A stretch of 64,000 nucleotides of DNA from Cryptomeria japonica (taxonomy: Eukaryota > Streptophyta > Pinopsida > Cupressales > Cupressaceae), in contig NC_081410.1 of the NCBI RefSeq assembly GCF_030272615.1, positions 225,111,415 to 225,175,414 of the forward strand. The letters run 5' to 3'. The translations under genes and the position numbers were made by a program. The notes below the pieces were generated by a model. The model was not told the DNA's origin. It made no database searches and saw only the letters and a list, made by a program, of their open reading frames with translations. How positions within the stretch are numbered: the stretch's first letter is position 1; the number at the start of each line of letters is the position of its first letter. This document shows, one piece after another, positions 1-10,968 of this stretch.

Positions 1-706
1 CTTGCAATCACCTAAACGTGCATAAATTTGATGGAAAACAACTTAGACAATGAAAGCAAATCAAATCCGGGAAAAATAGTATGGCTGGTAAGAGTTAAAT
101 TTTCTGAGGAGAAGCAGCCATGGCGAAGTTGCAGACCTGTAACATCCCTCAAATGGTCAAGTGATTGACTGAAAATGACTTGAAAATTCTCCCAAAGGTA
201 AATTGTTAAGTTTAGAGTTGGCTGGCAATGAAAGTTTAAGTCTAAAAATAGATGGACAGCCAACAATGGAGGTCACCCCTGCTGCAACAATGGCGTCAAA
301 GTTTAGATCTGAGGAATGACAAGAAGTAAGGAGCAATGGGAATATCAAGAATGCATGGAATCCATCAAAATATGCCCTCAAAACACTTGCCAAATAAGAA
401 TCGTATTTTCCCAACCATGGCGTCACCTTCAAATCTGGAAAATGTCTTCAATCTGCATACAATCTGCCAACAATGGTCTAAGAACAGCAAGTGAGGATGG
501 CAGCATCAAGGAAAATCATCAAAGATGGAAGAAGAAACTCCAAACATAAAAATCACCCCTTCACCAATTTGTGGATTTCTCAAAAAATGGCGAACTTTGA
601 CCAAAAATCGTGGAACGAAGGGTCTTCAATGGCAGCTAAATCAGTCTGATAACAACATGCAAAAATGGCAGCCCCAAAGAAAATCTCCAACTTAGAGTAA
701 GAGTCC
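1..706 (-). mobile_element. T-family element T1, part 1 (start lies outside the window)
   Basis: Non-coding sequence matching the T2 region at about 28030-28990 in wording and order (repeated AATGGAGGTCA, AATGGCAGC and CTGGAAATGA phrases). It stops at 706, where a gypsy element begins; the sequence resumes at 12264 after the duplicated AGTCC. Short open frames here are also present in T2 but show no protein-like features, so I regard them as chance. The sense strand (minus) is inferred from promoter motifs in other T copies. Confidence 0.7.
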
Positions 707-2495
707 TCTTATCACTAAAGCTTGCACCCTTGCTAAGCTATCAACTCAACAACCTTGTGAAACATGGAAACAACCCCGAAGTGTGGGACCTTGCGCAAGG
801 GATTGAATCTCCGGAGAAGGCTGGCTTCCTTCTTCAATTAGGTGCAGTTGTTGAACCAACTCAACACTTTAAAACTAATTCCTAAGCCTTCCTAAACAAC
901 TTGTAGAGGTAAAGGGAAGAGAGAATGCTAGAAATAGAAGGAGGTGATGCACCAAGAAGAGATTGTTCCTCTCCCCACCGAGATGACACAAAGAATTAAC
1001 TGAAACACCCAGGAGATGCACAAATTCAGTTGCATGAGTGACTCCAATGCATGTATGGAGGTTAGAATTGGCTAAGTGTCAAGAGGGGAGAAGGATTCCC
1101 ACAAGTCACACTCACAAAACAAGTTAAGACAACATATATGGAGAGAAAAGTCACAAGACATACACCTATAATGAAGGTAAGAAAACATACACAACATACA
1201 TAGGTTGAAAGAAGGCAAGAATGGTGATTTTCAATTAATTATAAGACCAATGGACAAACTTACAGTTGCATAAATGCAAGATAAATACAAGAGAAGTGGG
1301 AGAGCATAGAATAGCTCAAGCCAGCAGGGAGAGAACCCTTTACAATGAGGCTTAACAACCTTTATATAGAAAAAATGGTTACAAGGGTGATCATGACCCC
1401 TGCATGTCAGTCTGGAAGTGCAGGGAAGTGCATGCACTTGACTTGTACATGCAAGCAACCTAGCCATACCCACAAAGGGCAATCCTGAGAAGGTGGATTG
1501 ACCAACCTCCCAAAGTCAGACATGACATACGTCACCAAGCATGGCCCCATACCTCCTTGATAGAAATCCTGCCAAAACATTTAATGCACCCTTGTGGCTC
1601 CATAAAAGAAAGTGCACAAGTCACCAAAACTGTCAGAGCTTTTAAAGCCTTGAGTGTTGATCACGCCATCCGGAAGTGTCGCCAATCGGAAGGAAGTTCG
1701 GAGACTTCGGAAGCTCGGACTCCTGAAGTGAAGAAGACAAGGGAAGGAGCAAGGAACTTCGGAACCTCGGGGTTACGGAGTTGCAGAGAATTTCAAAAGG
1801 CTAAGGAAAGAACTTCAGAACATCGGAGTTCCAGAGTTCCGGGATGGAGAGAGGAAGAGAAGAAAAGGAACTTCGGAACCTTGGGGTTTCGGAGTTCTGG
1901 AGAGAGGAAGGGGAAGCAAGGAAGAGAACTTCGGAACCTCGGTGTTCCAGAGTTTAGAAGAAAAGGAGGAAAGGCTAGGAGGGAACTTCGGAACCTTGGG
2001 ACCTTAGGGTTCCGGGGAACTACTCAAAAGAACTTCCGAACCTCAGGGTTCTAGAGTTCTGGGAAAGGGGAGAAGAAAAGAAGGAACTTCGGAACCTCAA
2101 GGTTCCGGAGTTCCAGAGGAGGAGGGAGAAAGGAGAAGAACTTTGGAACCTCGGGGTTCTGGAGAAACTGGAGAAAAGCTAAGGGAAGGAAGGGAACTTC
2201 GGAACCTCGAGGTTCCGGAGTTTCGGAGGAGGGAGAAAGGAGAAGAACTTCGGAACCTCGGGGTTCCGAAGTTCCGAAGCAGGAAAGAAAGCGGCTAAGG
2301 CAAAGAACTTCTGAACCTCGGGGTTCCGGATTTCTGGGAGAAGAGAAAAAGAGGGCCTAGGAACTTCCGACAAGGCAACACTTCAAACCATGCATCCACT
2401 GATTTTAACCTTGATCAACTAGGGCAGCGCTGATCCATGGAAAATATCTCTGATCGGTTCTTACTGATGGACGAAGGGTGTCATAAAATGACAAC
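707..2495 (-). repeat. 3' LTR of the gypsy element
   Basis: The 1789-bp LTR starts TCTTATCAC (the other copy has TGTTATCAC) and ends TGACAACA. It is nearly identical to 8951-12258 once the hAT insertion there is removed. In element orientation it is the 3' LTR. It carries the same TATA motif (plus-strand CCTTTATATA near 1363) and a long array of GAACTTCGGAACC units. An 83-codon frame at 1231-1482 recurs in the other LTR only because the LTRs are copies. Confidence 0.9.
1690..2350. repeat. LTR minisatellite of palindromic GAACTTCGGAACC units
   Basis: More than ten imperfect copies of a roughly 30-60 bp unit contain GAACTTCGGAACC, a short TCGG turn, then GGTTCCGGAGTTC. The two halves are reverse complements apart from one base, so each unit can fold into a hairpin. 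Open frames across the array give Arg/Asn/Leu-rich repetitive peptides and are not genes. Confidence 0.9.
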
Positions 2496-2726
2496 ATTTT
2501 TGGCGACTTCTGCGGGATGCTTGCCTGCTAAGCATGAAGTCCAGAAGCCTTAAGCATCCATTGGGCATTGAGTCATCGAAAGACCCAAACATGTGTGTGC
2601 CATCACTTGGAGGAAAACTGAAAACTAGAGCGCACACCCTCTTAAGGAGAATGCGGCATGTGCATAAGCACTTATGAAAGCAAAACAACTTCTAGTCTAA
2701 TATTTACATAGTTATCAACACCCTCT
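2496..2726 (-). other. Gypsy element 3' untranslated stretch
   Basis: This lies between the pol stop and the 3' LTR in element orientation. No clear polypurine tract is visible; the bases beside the LTR on the minus strand read CGCCAAAAA. I see nothing else in it. Confidence 0.6.
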
Positions 2727-3674
2727 TCAAAAGCAGGGCTTGAGATGAATCCCATTCACTGGGATTGGAAGAACTTCACCATCAAGCCTGGAGAGATGAA
2801 ATGCATTGGCCTCCTTGCAATTAGTGATGACATATGGACCACTCCAGATAGCATCAAATTTGGAGTGTCGCCCAACTTTGGCTTTGTCTGCATCCCACTT
2901 GAGAACTAGATCTCCCTCTTAGAAGACCCAATTAGTTGCCTTTTTGTCAAAAACTTTCTTGACCTGCTCTTGATGAGTCTTAAGTGTATGCATAGCCTGA
3001 CTTCTAACCTCCTCTAGCTCCATTAGCTCTGCTAGCCTTACTGTCATGGCATCATTTTCTATCAATTCCAGTTGATGTGCTAGTTCAAGAGAGGGTAACT
3101 CTAGGGAAGTTGGGAGTTTTGCTTCCTTCCCATATACTAGCATGAAAGGGGAGTTACCAATTGCCCTCTTAGGTGTGATCCTGTCAGCCCATAAGGCTAT
3201 CTTCAACTTAATATGCCATGCCCTTTGATTGTCTTCAATTGTCCTTTTAACTATCCTGATGAGGTTCTTGTTGGAAGATTCATCTAAGCCGTTACCTTGA
3301 GGGTAATAGTTGGATGATGTCTTCAAGTATACACCATGGTTAACTGCCCAAGAATTGATTTGGGTTCCAACAAATGCCCTGGCATTGTCTAATATGATAG
3401 TGGAGGGGATACCGAATCTTGTCACAATTCCCTCAAGGAATTCCAACACTGAGGCCTCAGTGGCATCCCTCAATGCAACTGCCTCTGTCCACCTAGTGAA
3501 GTAATCCGTTGCGGCCAAGATCCACTTATGGCCAACATTGGAAGGTGGATTTATCATGCCAATGAAGTCTAAACCCCATTGGGCGAACGGTTGATCTGCT
3601 TGGATGGGATGAAAAGGTAGGGCAGCTAGTCTTTGCTTCCCAGAGAAGAGAGCACATTTCTTGTAATTCTTCAC
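2727..3674 (-). pseudogene. Gypsy integrase catalytic core and C-terminal module
   Basis: Integrase joins element cDNA to host DNA. In minus-strand order the residues are Asp in WGLDFIG, Asp in IILDNARAF and Glu in NGLDESSNKN, a complete D,D,E set. The core is followed by IGNSPFMLVYGKEA. After an in-frame TAA near 2919 the frame continues as a GPY/F-type module (KVGRHSKFDAIWSGPYVI) and ends at a TGA at 2727-2729. The upstream zinc-binding part is described separately. The TAA would remove the C-terminal module, so the enzyme is probably dead. Confidence 0.9.
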
Positions 3675-4019
3675 CCATCTATGTGAGTCATTGAATAAGG
3701 ATGGCTAGTAATAACCAGCCCTCATTATTTTGATAGCCGTAGTCCTTGCAGAGAAGTGGCCCCCTGAAGAGCCATCATGAAATTCCTCTAACAGTCTGCT
3801 GACTTGGTTTTGCTCAATGCATCTTAGTAAGACTCCATTGGAGTCTTTTCGGAAAAGAGTGCCATTCACTAAGACATAGGGAATGGATTGCAACCTAAAA
3901 TGCCTTCTTTTGGTCCGGTCTAGACCTTGGGGGTATCTACCTTCCATTAAGAAGGTGGTCATGTCACCTACCCAACTGAATTGAGTGTTTTTGCCAGTTG
4001 GTTGATCCTCTTGTAACAC
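3675..4019 (-). pseudogene. Gypsy integrase H2C2 zinc-binding region
   Basis: About 104 codons in frame with the integrase core contain SRLLEEFHDGSSGGHFSART, the histidine half of the H2C2 motif. The frame continues AGYY-stop-PSLF, where related elements have AGYYWPSLF, so a Trp codon has become TAG. One cysteine of the motif seems lost (KNYKKCALF, where related proteins have two spaced cysteines). A TAA near 4030 separates this from the RNase H upstream. Confidence 0.8.
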
Positions 4020-4031
4020 AAAGGCGACCTC

Positions 4032-4913
4032 TTAAGTAGTCTCAGAAGATGAGACAAGCTGTTCACATAGGCCCCTGCCTCTTACAAGCTTGGTGATCTT
4101 GATGTTGATGTCATATTCCATGACCTTGGTTATCCACCCAACCCTCTTCTCATTGATATCCTTGTTTAGAAGGAAATCCTTGACATTTGCATGCGGAATT
4201 AAGAGCTGGATCCTGTTGTTGGACAACATGTGTCTGAACTTTTTTAATGCCCTTACAACAGTGAGGGCTTGCTTTTCTACATAGCTACACTTAAGCTCAT
4301 AGTCCTTTAGCCCCTCACTAAAGAAAGCAATAGGTTGCTCCAAATTTTCATCGTTCAGCTGTGTTAGGACAGTTGAGATGCTGGATTCTCCTCCAAAGGT
4401 ATAGAGGATAAAATCCCTTTCGTAATTAGGATTGACAAGGGTAGGGGCCTGAGCAATTGCTTGTTTGATCTCTTCGAAACCGGCCCTTCCCTCCTTGGTC
4501 CAACTGAAAGCCAAGTTTTTCTTCAACATGGAAGTGAGGGGTTTTACCATGGTGGCAAGGCTGGGAATGAACCTCCTCACAAAGTTGATCCTACCAAGGA
4601 AACTTTGCAATCCTTTCTTGTGACTGGGGAGTGGAAGAGAAAGAATAGCCTCCACTCGCTCTGGATCAATAGTCAAACCCTCCTTGGATACGATGTGTCC
4701 TAGCAATCTTCCTTGATCAGTAACAAATACACACTTGCTAGGGTTCAAGGACACACCATACTCCCTGCATTTCATGAAAACCTGCTCAAGGTGACCAAGA
4801 TGGTCAGCTGCATGCTTCGAATAAACAGTTGTCATCAAGGTATACAAGCACAAACTTTGCCAATACACCCTTGAAAGCCATGTCCATTGCTCTTTGGAAT
4901 GTGGCACCTGCAT
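4032..4913 (-). pseudogene. Gypsy reverse transcriptase thumb and RNase H
   Basis: This continues the reverse transcriptase after a frameshift just beyond the catalytic YLDD. It begins with SKHAADHLGHLEQVF and LLGHIVSKEGLTIDP (RT) and PLTSMLKKNLAFSW. The connected RNase H-like domain follows: FILYTFGGESSISTVLTQ, then PIAFFSEGL and SYVEKQALTVVRALKKFRH. The usual catalytic Asp of FILYTDAS-type motifs reads FILYTFGG here, so activity is doubtful. Confidence 0.88.
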
Positions 4914-5601
4914 TGGTTAGCCCAAAGGGCATTTTACAATAAGCATAGGTACCCCACTTAGTAGTAAATGCAGTCTTGTATTGGTTTGATTCTTGGACCA
5001 AGATCTGATTGTAACCTGAATACCCATCCAAGAATGAAAATCTTTCTGAGCCACTGACCTTTTGGAGAATCTGCTCCATAGAGGGAAGGGGATAATGATC
5101 CTTGAGGGAGGCTCTATTGAGATCCCTAAAGTCTACGCATAGCCTGATTTCCCCATTCTTCTTCCTTACAGGGACAAGGTTGGCCATTCAGGAGGAGTGC
5201 TTGATAGGGAAGATGATATTGGCTTCTATGAGCTTGGTCAATTCCTTCCTCATTAGTGGCTCAATTTTGGGGTTTATTGGCCTTTGCTTTTGTCTAACTG
5301 GCTTTGCATCTGGGTCTAGCTCTATGGTATGCTGGGTTAAGCTAGGATCAAAACCCTTCATGTTTTCGTAGGTCCAAGCAACTATGTCATCATATTGTTG
5401 GCAAAGCTCAACAAAGGCCTCTTGCTCGGTTGAGGAACAGACCTTGCCCAAGTTCAAGGACTTACCCTCAGCAACAACAACTGGCTTGTAATCACCCCTC
5501 TTTGCAGCCAAGTTCATTTTCTTCTTGAACTGATCATTTGAGTTGAAAATGCCCTCCAAGGTAACTAGACCTTTAGGCAGCTTGTTGGAGTTGAGCCGCA
5601 T
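4804..5601 (-). pseudogene. Gypsy reverse transcriptase, N-terminal and palm
   Basis: The enzyme copies element RNA into DNA. Motifs in order are INPKIEPLMRKELTKLIEAN, VPVRKKNGEIRLCVDFRDLN, HYPLPSMEQILQKV, FSFLDGYSGYNQI, KMPFGLTNAGATFQRAM and the catalytic VLVYLDD. A TGA sits where related proteins have Trp (HSS-stop-MANLVPV, near 5188). About two bases appear lost straight after YLDD, which throws the rest out of frame; it resumes at 4913. Confidence 0.93.
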
Positions 5602-5685
5602 GATTTGATCTCCATACTAGTCCTACAGCTTAGATTGATTTTTAGCAGAAAATTTTGCTTCATTTTGCAAGAAGTTGACGATCTG

Positions 5686-6333
5686 CTAATCGTTTTTAAA
5701 CACTTGCCAATTCACTTGATTGTCTAGGACAGCAGGCCTCACAACTAGTCTGATGTGTTGCTCCTTCTCGCTTGCAACATGTGCTGGTATATCGAACTGA
5801 GCACCAACCGTTGCAAACCTATCAGCATGCTTGTTCTGACCCCTAGGAATGCTCTGGATATTGAAGGCCTCGAATCCTTCAATCAAATCCCAAACCCTGT
5901 ATTTGTATGATTTGAGTAGGTTCTTTGCTAAACTTTGGGCTCGGCTGTGGTTAACAACCAACTCACTATCTCCAAATACTTGCAAAGATCTGATCTTTCT
6001 GCTTTGTGCAAGTTGGAGGCCTTGGATCAAGGCTTCATACTCAGCGACATTGTTGGTGCAACCAAATTGAAGCCTAAAAGAGAAGAAGTATTTCTCCTGC
6101 TCAAGAGAAACAAGCAACACCCCGACACCTGCACCATTCTTGTTTCTTGAACCATCAAAAAACATGTTCCATAACCCCTCTGAATCTCCTTGTGTCTTGA
6201 TGAGGTTAGGGATAGGAGTATCCTCTTCATGGATACAATAGGTGCCAAGCCCAGTCTCTTCAGTCTCAGCTAATGGATCAAACTGAAAGTCATTGGCCCA
6301 TTCATCCAGCAAGCAATCAGGAACCTCTTGCAA
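5686..6333 (-). pseudogene. Additional (archaeal-type) RNase H lying before the reverse transcriptase
   Basis: Roughly 215 codons contain an RNase H fold: LWNMFFDGSRNKNGAGVG (first Asp), TNNVAEYEALIQGLQLA (Glu), VFGDSELVVNHS (Asp) and NKHADRFATVG (last Asp). It ends with DNQVNWQVFKND, which in related plant polyproteins leads into the reverse transcriptase. It is separate from the RNase H at 4032-4913, so the element has two. Three TAG codons follow between 5602 and 5690. The catalytic residues themselves are intact. Confidence 0.85.
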
Positions 6334-6363
6334 GAGAGTGGCAGGCTCACGGACAATACACTC

Positions 6364-6783
6364 CTACCCCTCATGCAAAGTGCAATTCATGTTGATAGGG
6401 CTGGGGGTGTAGGGATCTATGTGGTTTTGGGCAATGGGTTCTGCCCTTATGGTGACCTTGGTACCATACCTTGTTCGAAATAGCATATGGGACCAGTCAA
6501 AAGACAGGTACCCACCTATCTTGGCGGTGAAGTCTCTAGACAGGCAAATGGCAAAGAAGGTAGGGAGGTCGATAATCGATATGTCTTGCAAGACAGTGCA
6601 ACCAGGGCATGCATGCAAGGCTAACTTCAAATTTTTCACCACCCCTACTGTCTTGATAGAAGTGCCATCTAATTGGATCACCCCTTTGGTCACAGGTTCG
6701 TATTCTATGCCAAGAAGATCAGCTACCTTCTTAGGCATGACTGAGCTACTAGCTCCTGAATCTATCATGCAGTTGTGAACCAA
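6364..6783 (-). pseudogene. Gypsy aspartic protease
   Basis: The retroviral-type aspartic protease cleaves the Gag-Pol polyprotein. The active-site signature is CMIDSGASSSVMPKKVADLL, with supporting segments GVIQLDGTSIKTVGVV and FFAICLSRDFTAKIGGYLS. It is in frame with the linker upstream and the extra RNase H downstream; single TAG codons separate the three. Confidence 0.88.
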
Positions 6784-6846
6784 ATTATCTCCTATGATTA
6801 AGGAGAGATAGAAGGGGGGAGGCTTGCGGATCTTGCTTGAATCTTC

Positions 6847-7329
6847 CTACTCCTTGGGTTCCACCAAACTGGTGGAGATTGCCTTTTCTTTGACTGCTAC
6901 CTCATCACCTGACTGATTGACGTCCTTCAATGCCTCTTTAAGCAAATCCCTTTGAGATGGGATTGAAAGGGCCTCCCACATAGTGACGTTGAGGTTGGCC
7001 TTCTTCATTTGATCAACTATGTTCAAAGGAACAGCAACTGACTTTAGAGGCCCCTTTGAGGCTACAAGGTCTGCCTTTTCTCTTTGGACGACTTGGGCCT
7101 CCTCCTGCCTCTTGCTCCCTTGCATGGTATTTTGGCTTGTATCATGGACGGCTACATTGGGTGTTGGAGCTTGGGCTGATATTGAAGGTGAGGCAGCCTC
7201 CATCGCTTTCTTCTTTGACCTTGCATACTGTAGCATGGACTCACCATTTGTTTGGTTCAAACCACAGAATTCTCCCTCCTGCCAATTGACAAAGGTAGAA
7301 TCCCCTTGTAAGTGAGCCTGAGTACCCAT
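6847..7329 (-). pseudogene. Gag-Pol linker region of unknown function
   Basis: About 160 codons lie between the Gag zinc knuckle and the protease. The sequence is hydrophilic, rich in Lys, Glu and Gln, with no motif I recognise apart from NVTMWEALSIPSQRDLLKEA, a type of segment common just before plant gypsy proteases. It ends in a TAG, and the same frame then continues into the protease. It is probably part of the polyprotein rather than a gene of its own. Confidence 0.6.
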
Positions 7330-7382
7330 ACTAGGCTGATTTGGATCATATTGCTAGACAGAAGTGGTCGGCTCATCTTGCA

Positions 7383-8623
7383 CTACAAAAGTTTGGACAA
7401 CCCTTCATTTTGGCATGCACTTTGGTTGTGTGTTTGATTGCATGGTTGACACCAATCTTGCTCTTGGGCGAGGTTATTTTGCATTGGAACTATCGCCTTT
7501 GAGTTGCTTGCGGTTGTGGGGTTCACACTAGTCAACGGCCTGGCGTTGCTCCATTGGTTTTGCCCTTGAAAGGATGGCATCTTTTGCTGATAATTCTGAC
7601 CTTGTGCTTGGTAAGGTCTGCTATACTGAGTTTGTTGTCTTTTTAGTGCCACCAATTCATTGCCAAAGTTTTGTAGTAGAGCCTTGACCTCATGTAGCTC
7701 GTTGGAGGATGTAGAGGGTGTGGATGATTGTCCTGCGGGAGCCATGGGGATAGGAGCCAAGGTGGGTTGTTGAGTAGGACCTTTTGGGAAGAGAGGCATT
7801 GGAGGCCTTGGAGCTATCTTCTCAGCCTGAATCAAGCAATTTTCTGCTCTTATGGCTATGTCATATACACCCGGTAGAGAGGCTACACCCATTGGTTGTA
7901 CCACGACAGCTATATCGCTGTTGAGAGCTCTAAGATAGTACAAGAAGGCATGATTTGGAGATGGCTTCACTAGAGAAGGAATCCTATTCCATGTCTTATG
8001 GAATCTGAAATTAAAATCTCTCATGAACTCGTGGGGTGCCCTCTTGATCGTAGTCAACTGCTCCACAAGTGATAGGTGGTCACTTTCATCTTCGAAATGG
8101 TTCAAAACCTCTCTCCCAATTCATCCCAATTGTGAATGGAGCTAGACGACAACCCTCTATACCACTGCAAAGCTTTGCCTTTCAAAGATGTGGCTAAGAG
8201 TTTGATAGCGACATCATCTTGCGTGATATTATGGACAGAGCAGGTATTTGCAATGTCTTGAATGTGCTCAATGGGTGTAGTAGTTGTCTCATCAGTGAAG
8301 TATGGTATACTATTCAATGCGGCCATTGGTATGTCACTCCATTGAGTCAAAATAAGGGGACTCCCTCCATTGAAGGTAACAAAAACCTGATTTCTTGCCA
8401 TGTGAAACAATGGTCTATTGATATGAGTGGTGGGAGCCCTCGATAGTAATGGTCTTGTAAATGGAGGAGTAGAACGAGACCTGGGAGATGGAGTGTTTAC
8501 AAACTCGACACCCTTGACTGGTGACAATGAAGGTCTACCTCTTTGCCTTCTAGAGCTTGCAGATGGGAGCTCTACGAATTGGAAGCTGCCTCTAGAAGAC
8601 GCCCTTCTATGAATTCTAGGCAT
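7383..8623 (-). pseudogene. Gypsy Gag (capsid and zinc knuckle), frameshifted
   Basis: Gag packages the element RNA. The likely start is the Met at 8401 (MARNQVFVTF); the frame is open further upstream to 8623, but that stretch overlaps repeat-rich leader. Capsid-type segments are IANTCSVHNITQDDVAIKLL and SLKGKALQWYRGL. A frameshift near 8105 separates these from LTTIKRAPHEFMRDFNFRFH, and the region ends with a CX2CX3HX4C-like knuckle (CQPCNQTHNQSAC). The two parts together match the order of plant gypsy Gag. Confidence 0.85.
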
Positions 8624-8639
8624 GAAATCCGCAACCGAC

Positions 8640-8830
8640 CTCGGAAGTTTGGAGGTCCGGAGTTGCGGAGTATGAACACTTCAGTACCTTGGGGTTCCGA
8701 GGTGAGGAAGTTCGGGAGTTCGGAACCTGGGGGTTCCGTAGTTGCAAGGTTGAGAGATCTCAGGAACTCGGGGCTCCAGGGTTCCGGAATTCAGCGACTA
8801 GTAACGGAAAGCTCGGAGTTTCGGGGTTCA
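8640..8830. repeat. GGAACC/GGTTCC repeats in the gypsy leader
   Basis: Degenerate copies of the same GTTCGGAACC/GGGGTTCCG motif that fills the LTR minisatellite, here outside the LTR between gag and the 5' LTR. Confidence 0.75.
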
Positions 8831-8926
8831 GCAAGTAACCAGAGTCGCCAAGTGCTTGAAGATGACTGCCTCTAAAGGTTGAGATATTAAGAATAGCACT
8901 GAATCCTTAGTATGTAATTCAAATGA

Positions 8927-8950
8927 TGTCCCACCGGGCATGCCAAAATC
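8927..8950 (-). promoter_or_regulatory. Probable primer-binding region
   Basis: On the minus strand, right after the 5' LTR end (TGATAACA), the sequence reads GATTTTGGCATGCCCGGTGG. A TGGCA...CCCGGTGGGAC-type sequence at this place is common in plant gypsy elements; I do not assign the primer tRNA. Confidence 0.5.
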
Positions 8951-9604
8951 TGTTATCACAAAAGCTTGCACCCTTACTAAGCTATCAACTCAGCAGCCTT
9001 GTGAAACATGGAAACAACCCCGAAGTGTGGGACCTTACGCAAGGGGTTGAATCTTCGAAGAAGGCTGGATTCCTTCTTCAATTAGGTGGAGGTGTTGAAC
9101 CAACTCAACACTTTAAAACTAATTCCTAAGCCTACCTAAACAACTTGCAAAGGTAAAGGAAAGAGAGAATGCTGAAAATAGAAAGAGGTGATGCACCAAG
9201 AAGAGATTGTTCCTCTCCCCATCGAGACGACACAAAGAATTAACTGAAACACCCAGGAGATGCAGAAAATTCAGTTGCATGAGTGACTTCGATTCATGTA
9301 TGGAGGTTAGAATTCGCTAAGTGTCAAGAGGGGAGAAGGATTCCCACAAGTCACACTCAGAAAACAAGTTAACACAACATAAATGGAGAGAAAAGCCACA
9401 AGACATACACCTATAATGAAGGCAAGAAAACATACACAACATACATAGGTTGAAAGAAGGCAAGAATGGTGATTTTCAATTAATTATAAGGCCAATGGCC
9501 AAACTTACAGTTGCATAAATGGAAGATAAATACAAGAGAAGTGGGAGAGCATAGAATAGCTCAAGCCAACAAGGAGAGAACCCTTTACAATGAGGCTTAA
9601 CAAC

Positions 9605-9616
9605 CTTTATATAGAA
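9605..9616 (-). promoter_or_regulatory. LTR TATA box
   Basis: Plus-strand CTTTATATAG gives CTATATAAAG on the minus strand, in the direction of gag-pol. The same site in the other LTR is near 1363-1374. Confidence 0.65.
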
Positions 9617-10152
9617 AAAATGGTAACAAGGGTGATCATGACCCCTGCATGTCAGTCTGGAAGTGCAGGGAAGTGCATGCACTTGACTTGTACATGCAAG
9701 CAACCTAGCCATACCCACAAAGGGCAATCCTGAGAAGGTGGATTGACCAACCTCCCAAAGTCAGACATGATATAAGTCACCAAGCATGGCCCGGTACCTC
9801 CTTGATGGAAATCCTGCCAAAACATTTAATGCACCCTTGTGGCTCCACAAAAGAAAGTGCACAAGTCACCAAAACTGTCGGAGCATTTATAGCAGAGAAA
9901 CGAGAATTGCTCGAAATCGTCCAAACTCGGCGAGTCCGAGTCCGAGTCAGGCCAAACGAGTCCCAGGGGCTCGGACTCGGACTCGGCCGAGTCTGGAGAG
10001 TAAACTCGCCAGACTCGCCGAGTTGGCGATTTTGGCTCAAAATCGCCAGACTCGCCGAGTCCTGAGCCCCAGACTCGGCTACTGGCTGGGTTAATAAAAT
10101 GACAAAAAAAAAACATTTTAAAAAGTTTCTTTAAAAAGTAATAAGTTTTTTT

Positions 10153-10572
10153 GGAAGGGCGAAATTTGACATTTTGGTCTCTCCGTCAGGATTATTTTAT
10201 GGAATATAACATTTAAGTATAAGTGACATTTCCTTATATCTTTCTTCTTTCTTATACTTTAAGTTATATTCCATATATACTGTCAGGATGTTTGAGAGTG
10301 GTTTCGGGCCTCCAGGAGTTATATTGCAAAATCTAGTTTTTGGAGGATTCTTCAGTTTTCCCGACTTAGTCAAATTTCAGGATCAGGACATTCCAGACTT
10401 AGCCAAATTTCAGGGCATTTGAAGATCAGGATGACATTCCAGACTTTATCACTCACCAACTTGACCTAGCTTGGACCTTCAAGAATGATACTCACCAAGC
10501 AAGACCTAATTAGCAACAAGTGCAAAACCAGGCCCTAAGGAAGACTCTCAAAGAAACCCTAATTTAGACTTG
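10153..10572. repeat. T-family fragment inside the hAT element
   Basis: This matches T3 at about 24905-25360 (shared phrases TTGACATTTTGGTCTCTCCG and CAAAATCTAGTTTTTGGAGG). It is bounded by direct copies of GTAATAAGTTTTTTTGG, about 10137-10153 and 10571-10587. It was captured by, or inserted into, the hAT element. Confidence 0.75.
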
Positions 10573-10584
10573 TAATAAGTTTTT

Positions 10585-10968
10585 TTGGCCTCGCGGGGCG
10601 CTGCCCCTCGACCTCGCCCTGTATCGCGACAAGAAGCGCGCAAGGGGCGCTGCCCCCAAACCCCCATCGAAAAATATGGGGGAAACTGTGTCGATAGAAG
10701 TAGAGAAAATTTAACCTCCGAGTCTGACATTGATTGGATCGACCAGGTAGATATAGAGGTTGAGACTGTAGCCATGGCAGAGGAGGAGCGGAGAGCACGA
10801 GCACAGACAGGATATTCAGAGGCAGATAGTGACACGGATGTTCCTGATGTTGGTGAGCATGGCATGGTGTCACAGGGAGCGGCTATGGCAGTCGAATCAT
10901 CCAGGAACTACCTTAGACGCCTTCGCAGGGGGCTGGGGCCAGATGGTGCAGGCTCCTCTGAGCCATAG
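10585..10968 (+). pseudogene. Coding remnant inside the hAT element (possible transposase tail)
   Basis: There are 127 codons after a GC-rich stretch. The sequence is acidic, with DIDWIDQVDIEVETVAMAEE, SEADSDTDVPDVGEH and a basic YLRRLRRG, ending at TAG. Acidic C-terminal tails of this kind follow the dimerisation domain in some plant hAT transposases, but no hallmark residue is present, so the assignment is tentative. It could equally be a captured host fragment. Confidence 0.4.

Noticed and set aside
157-432. Frames conserved between T1 (157-432) and T2 (28137-28532)
   Set aside because: Shared only because the elements are related; the peptides align with gaps that break the frame and have no protein-like pattern.
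1231-1482. Conserved 83-codon frame in both gypsy LTRs
   Set aside because: Identity follows from the LTRs being copies; it spans the TATA/transcription start region and has no supporting feature.
1557-2054. 165-codon plus-strand open frame
   Set aside because: It translates the palindromic minisatellite (Arg/Asn/Leu/Gly repeats) on the antisense strand of an LTR; no protein features. The same applies to 11379-11969 and the minus-strand frames there.
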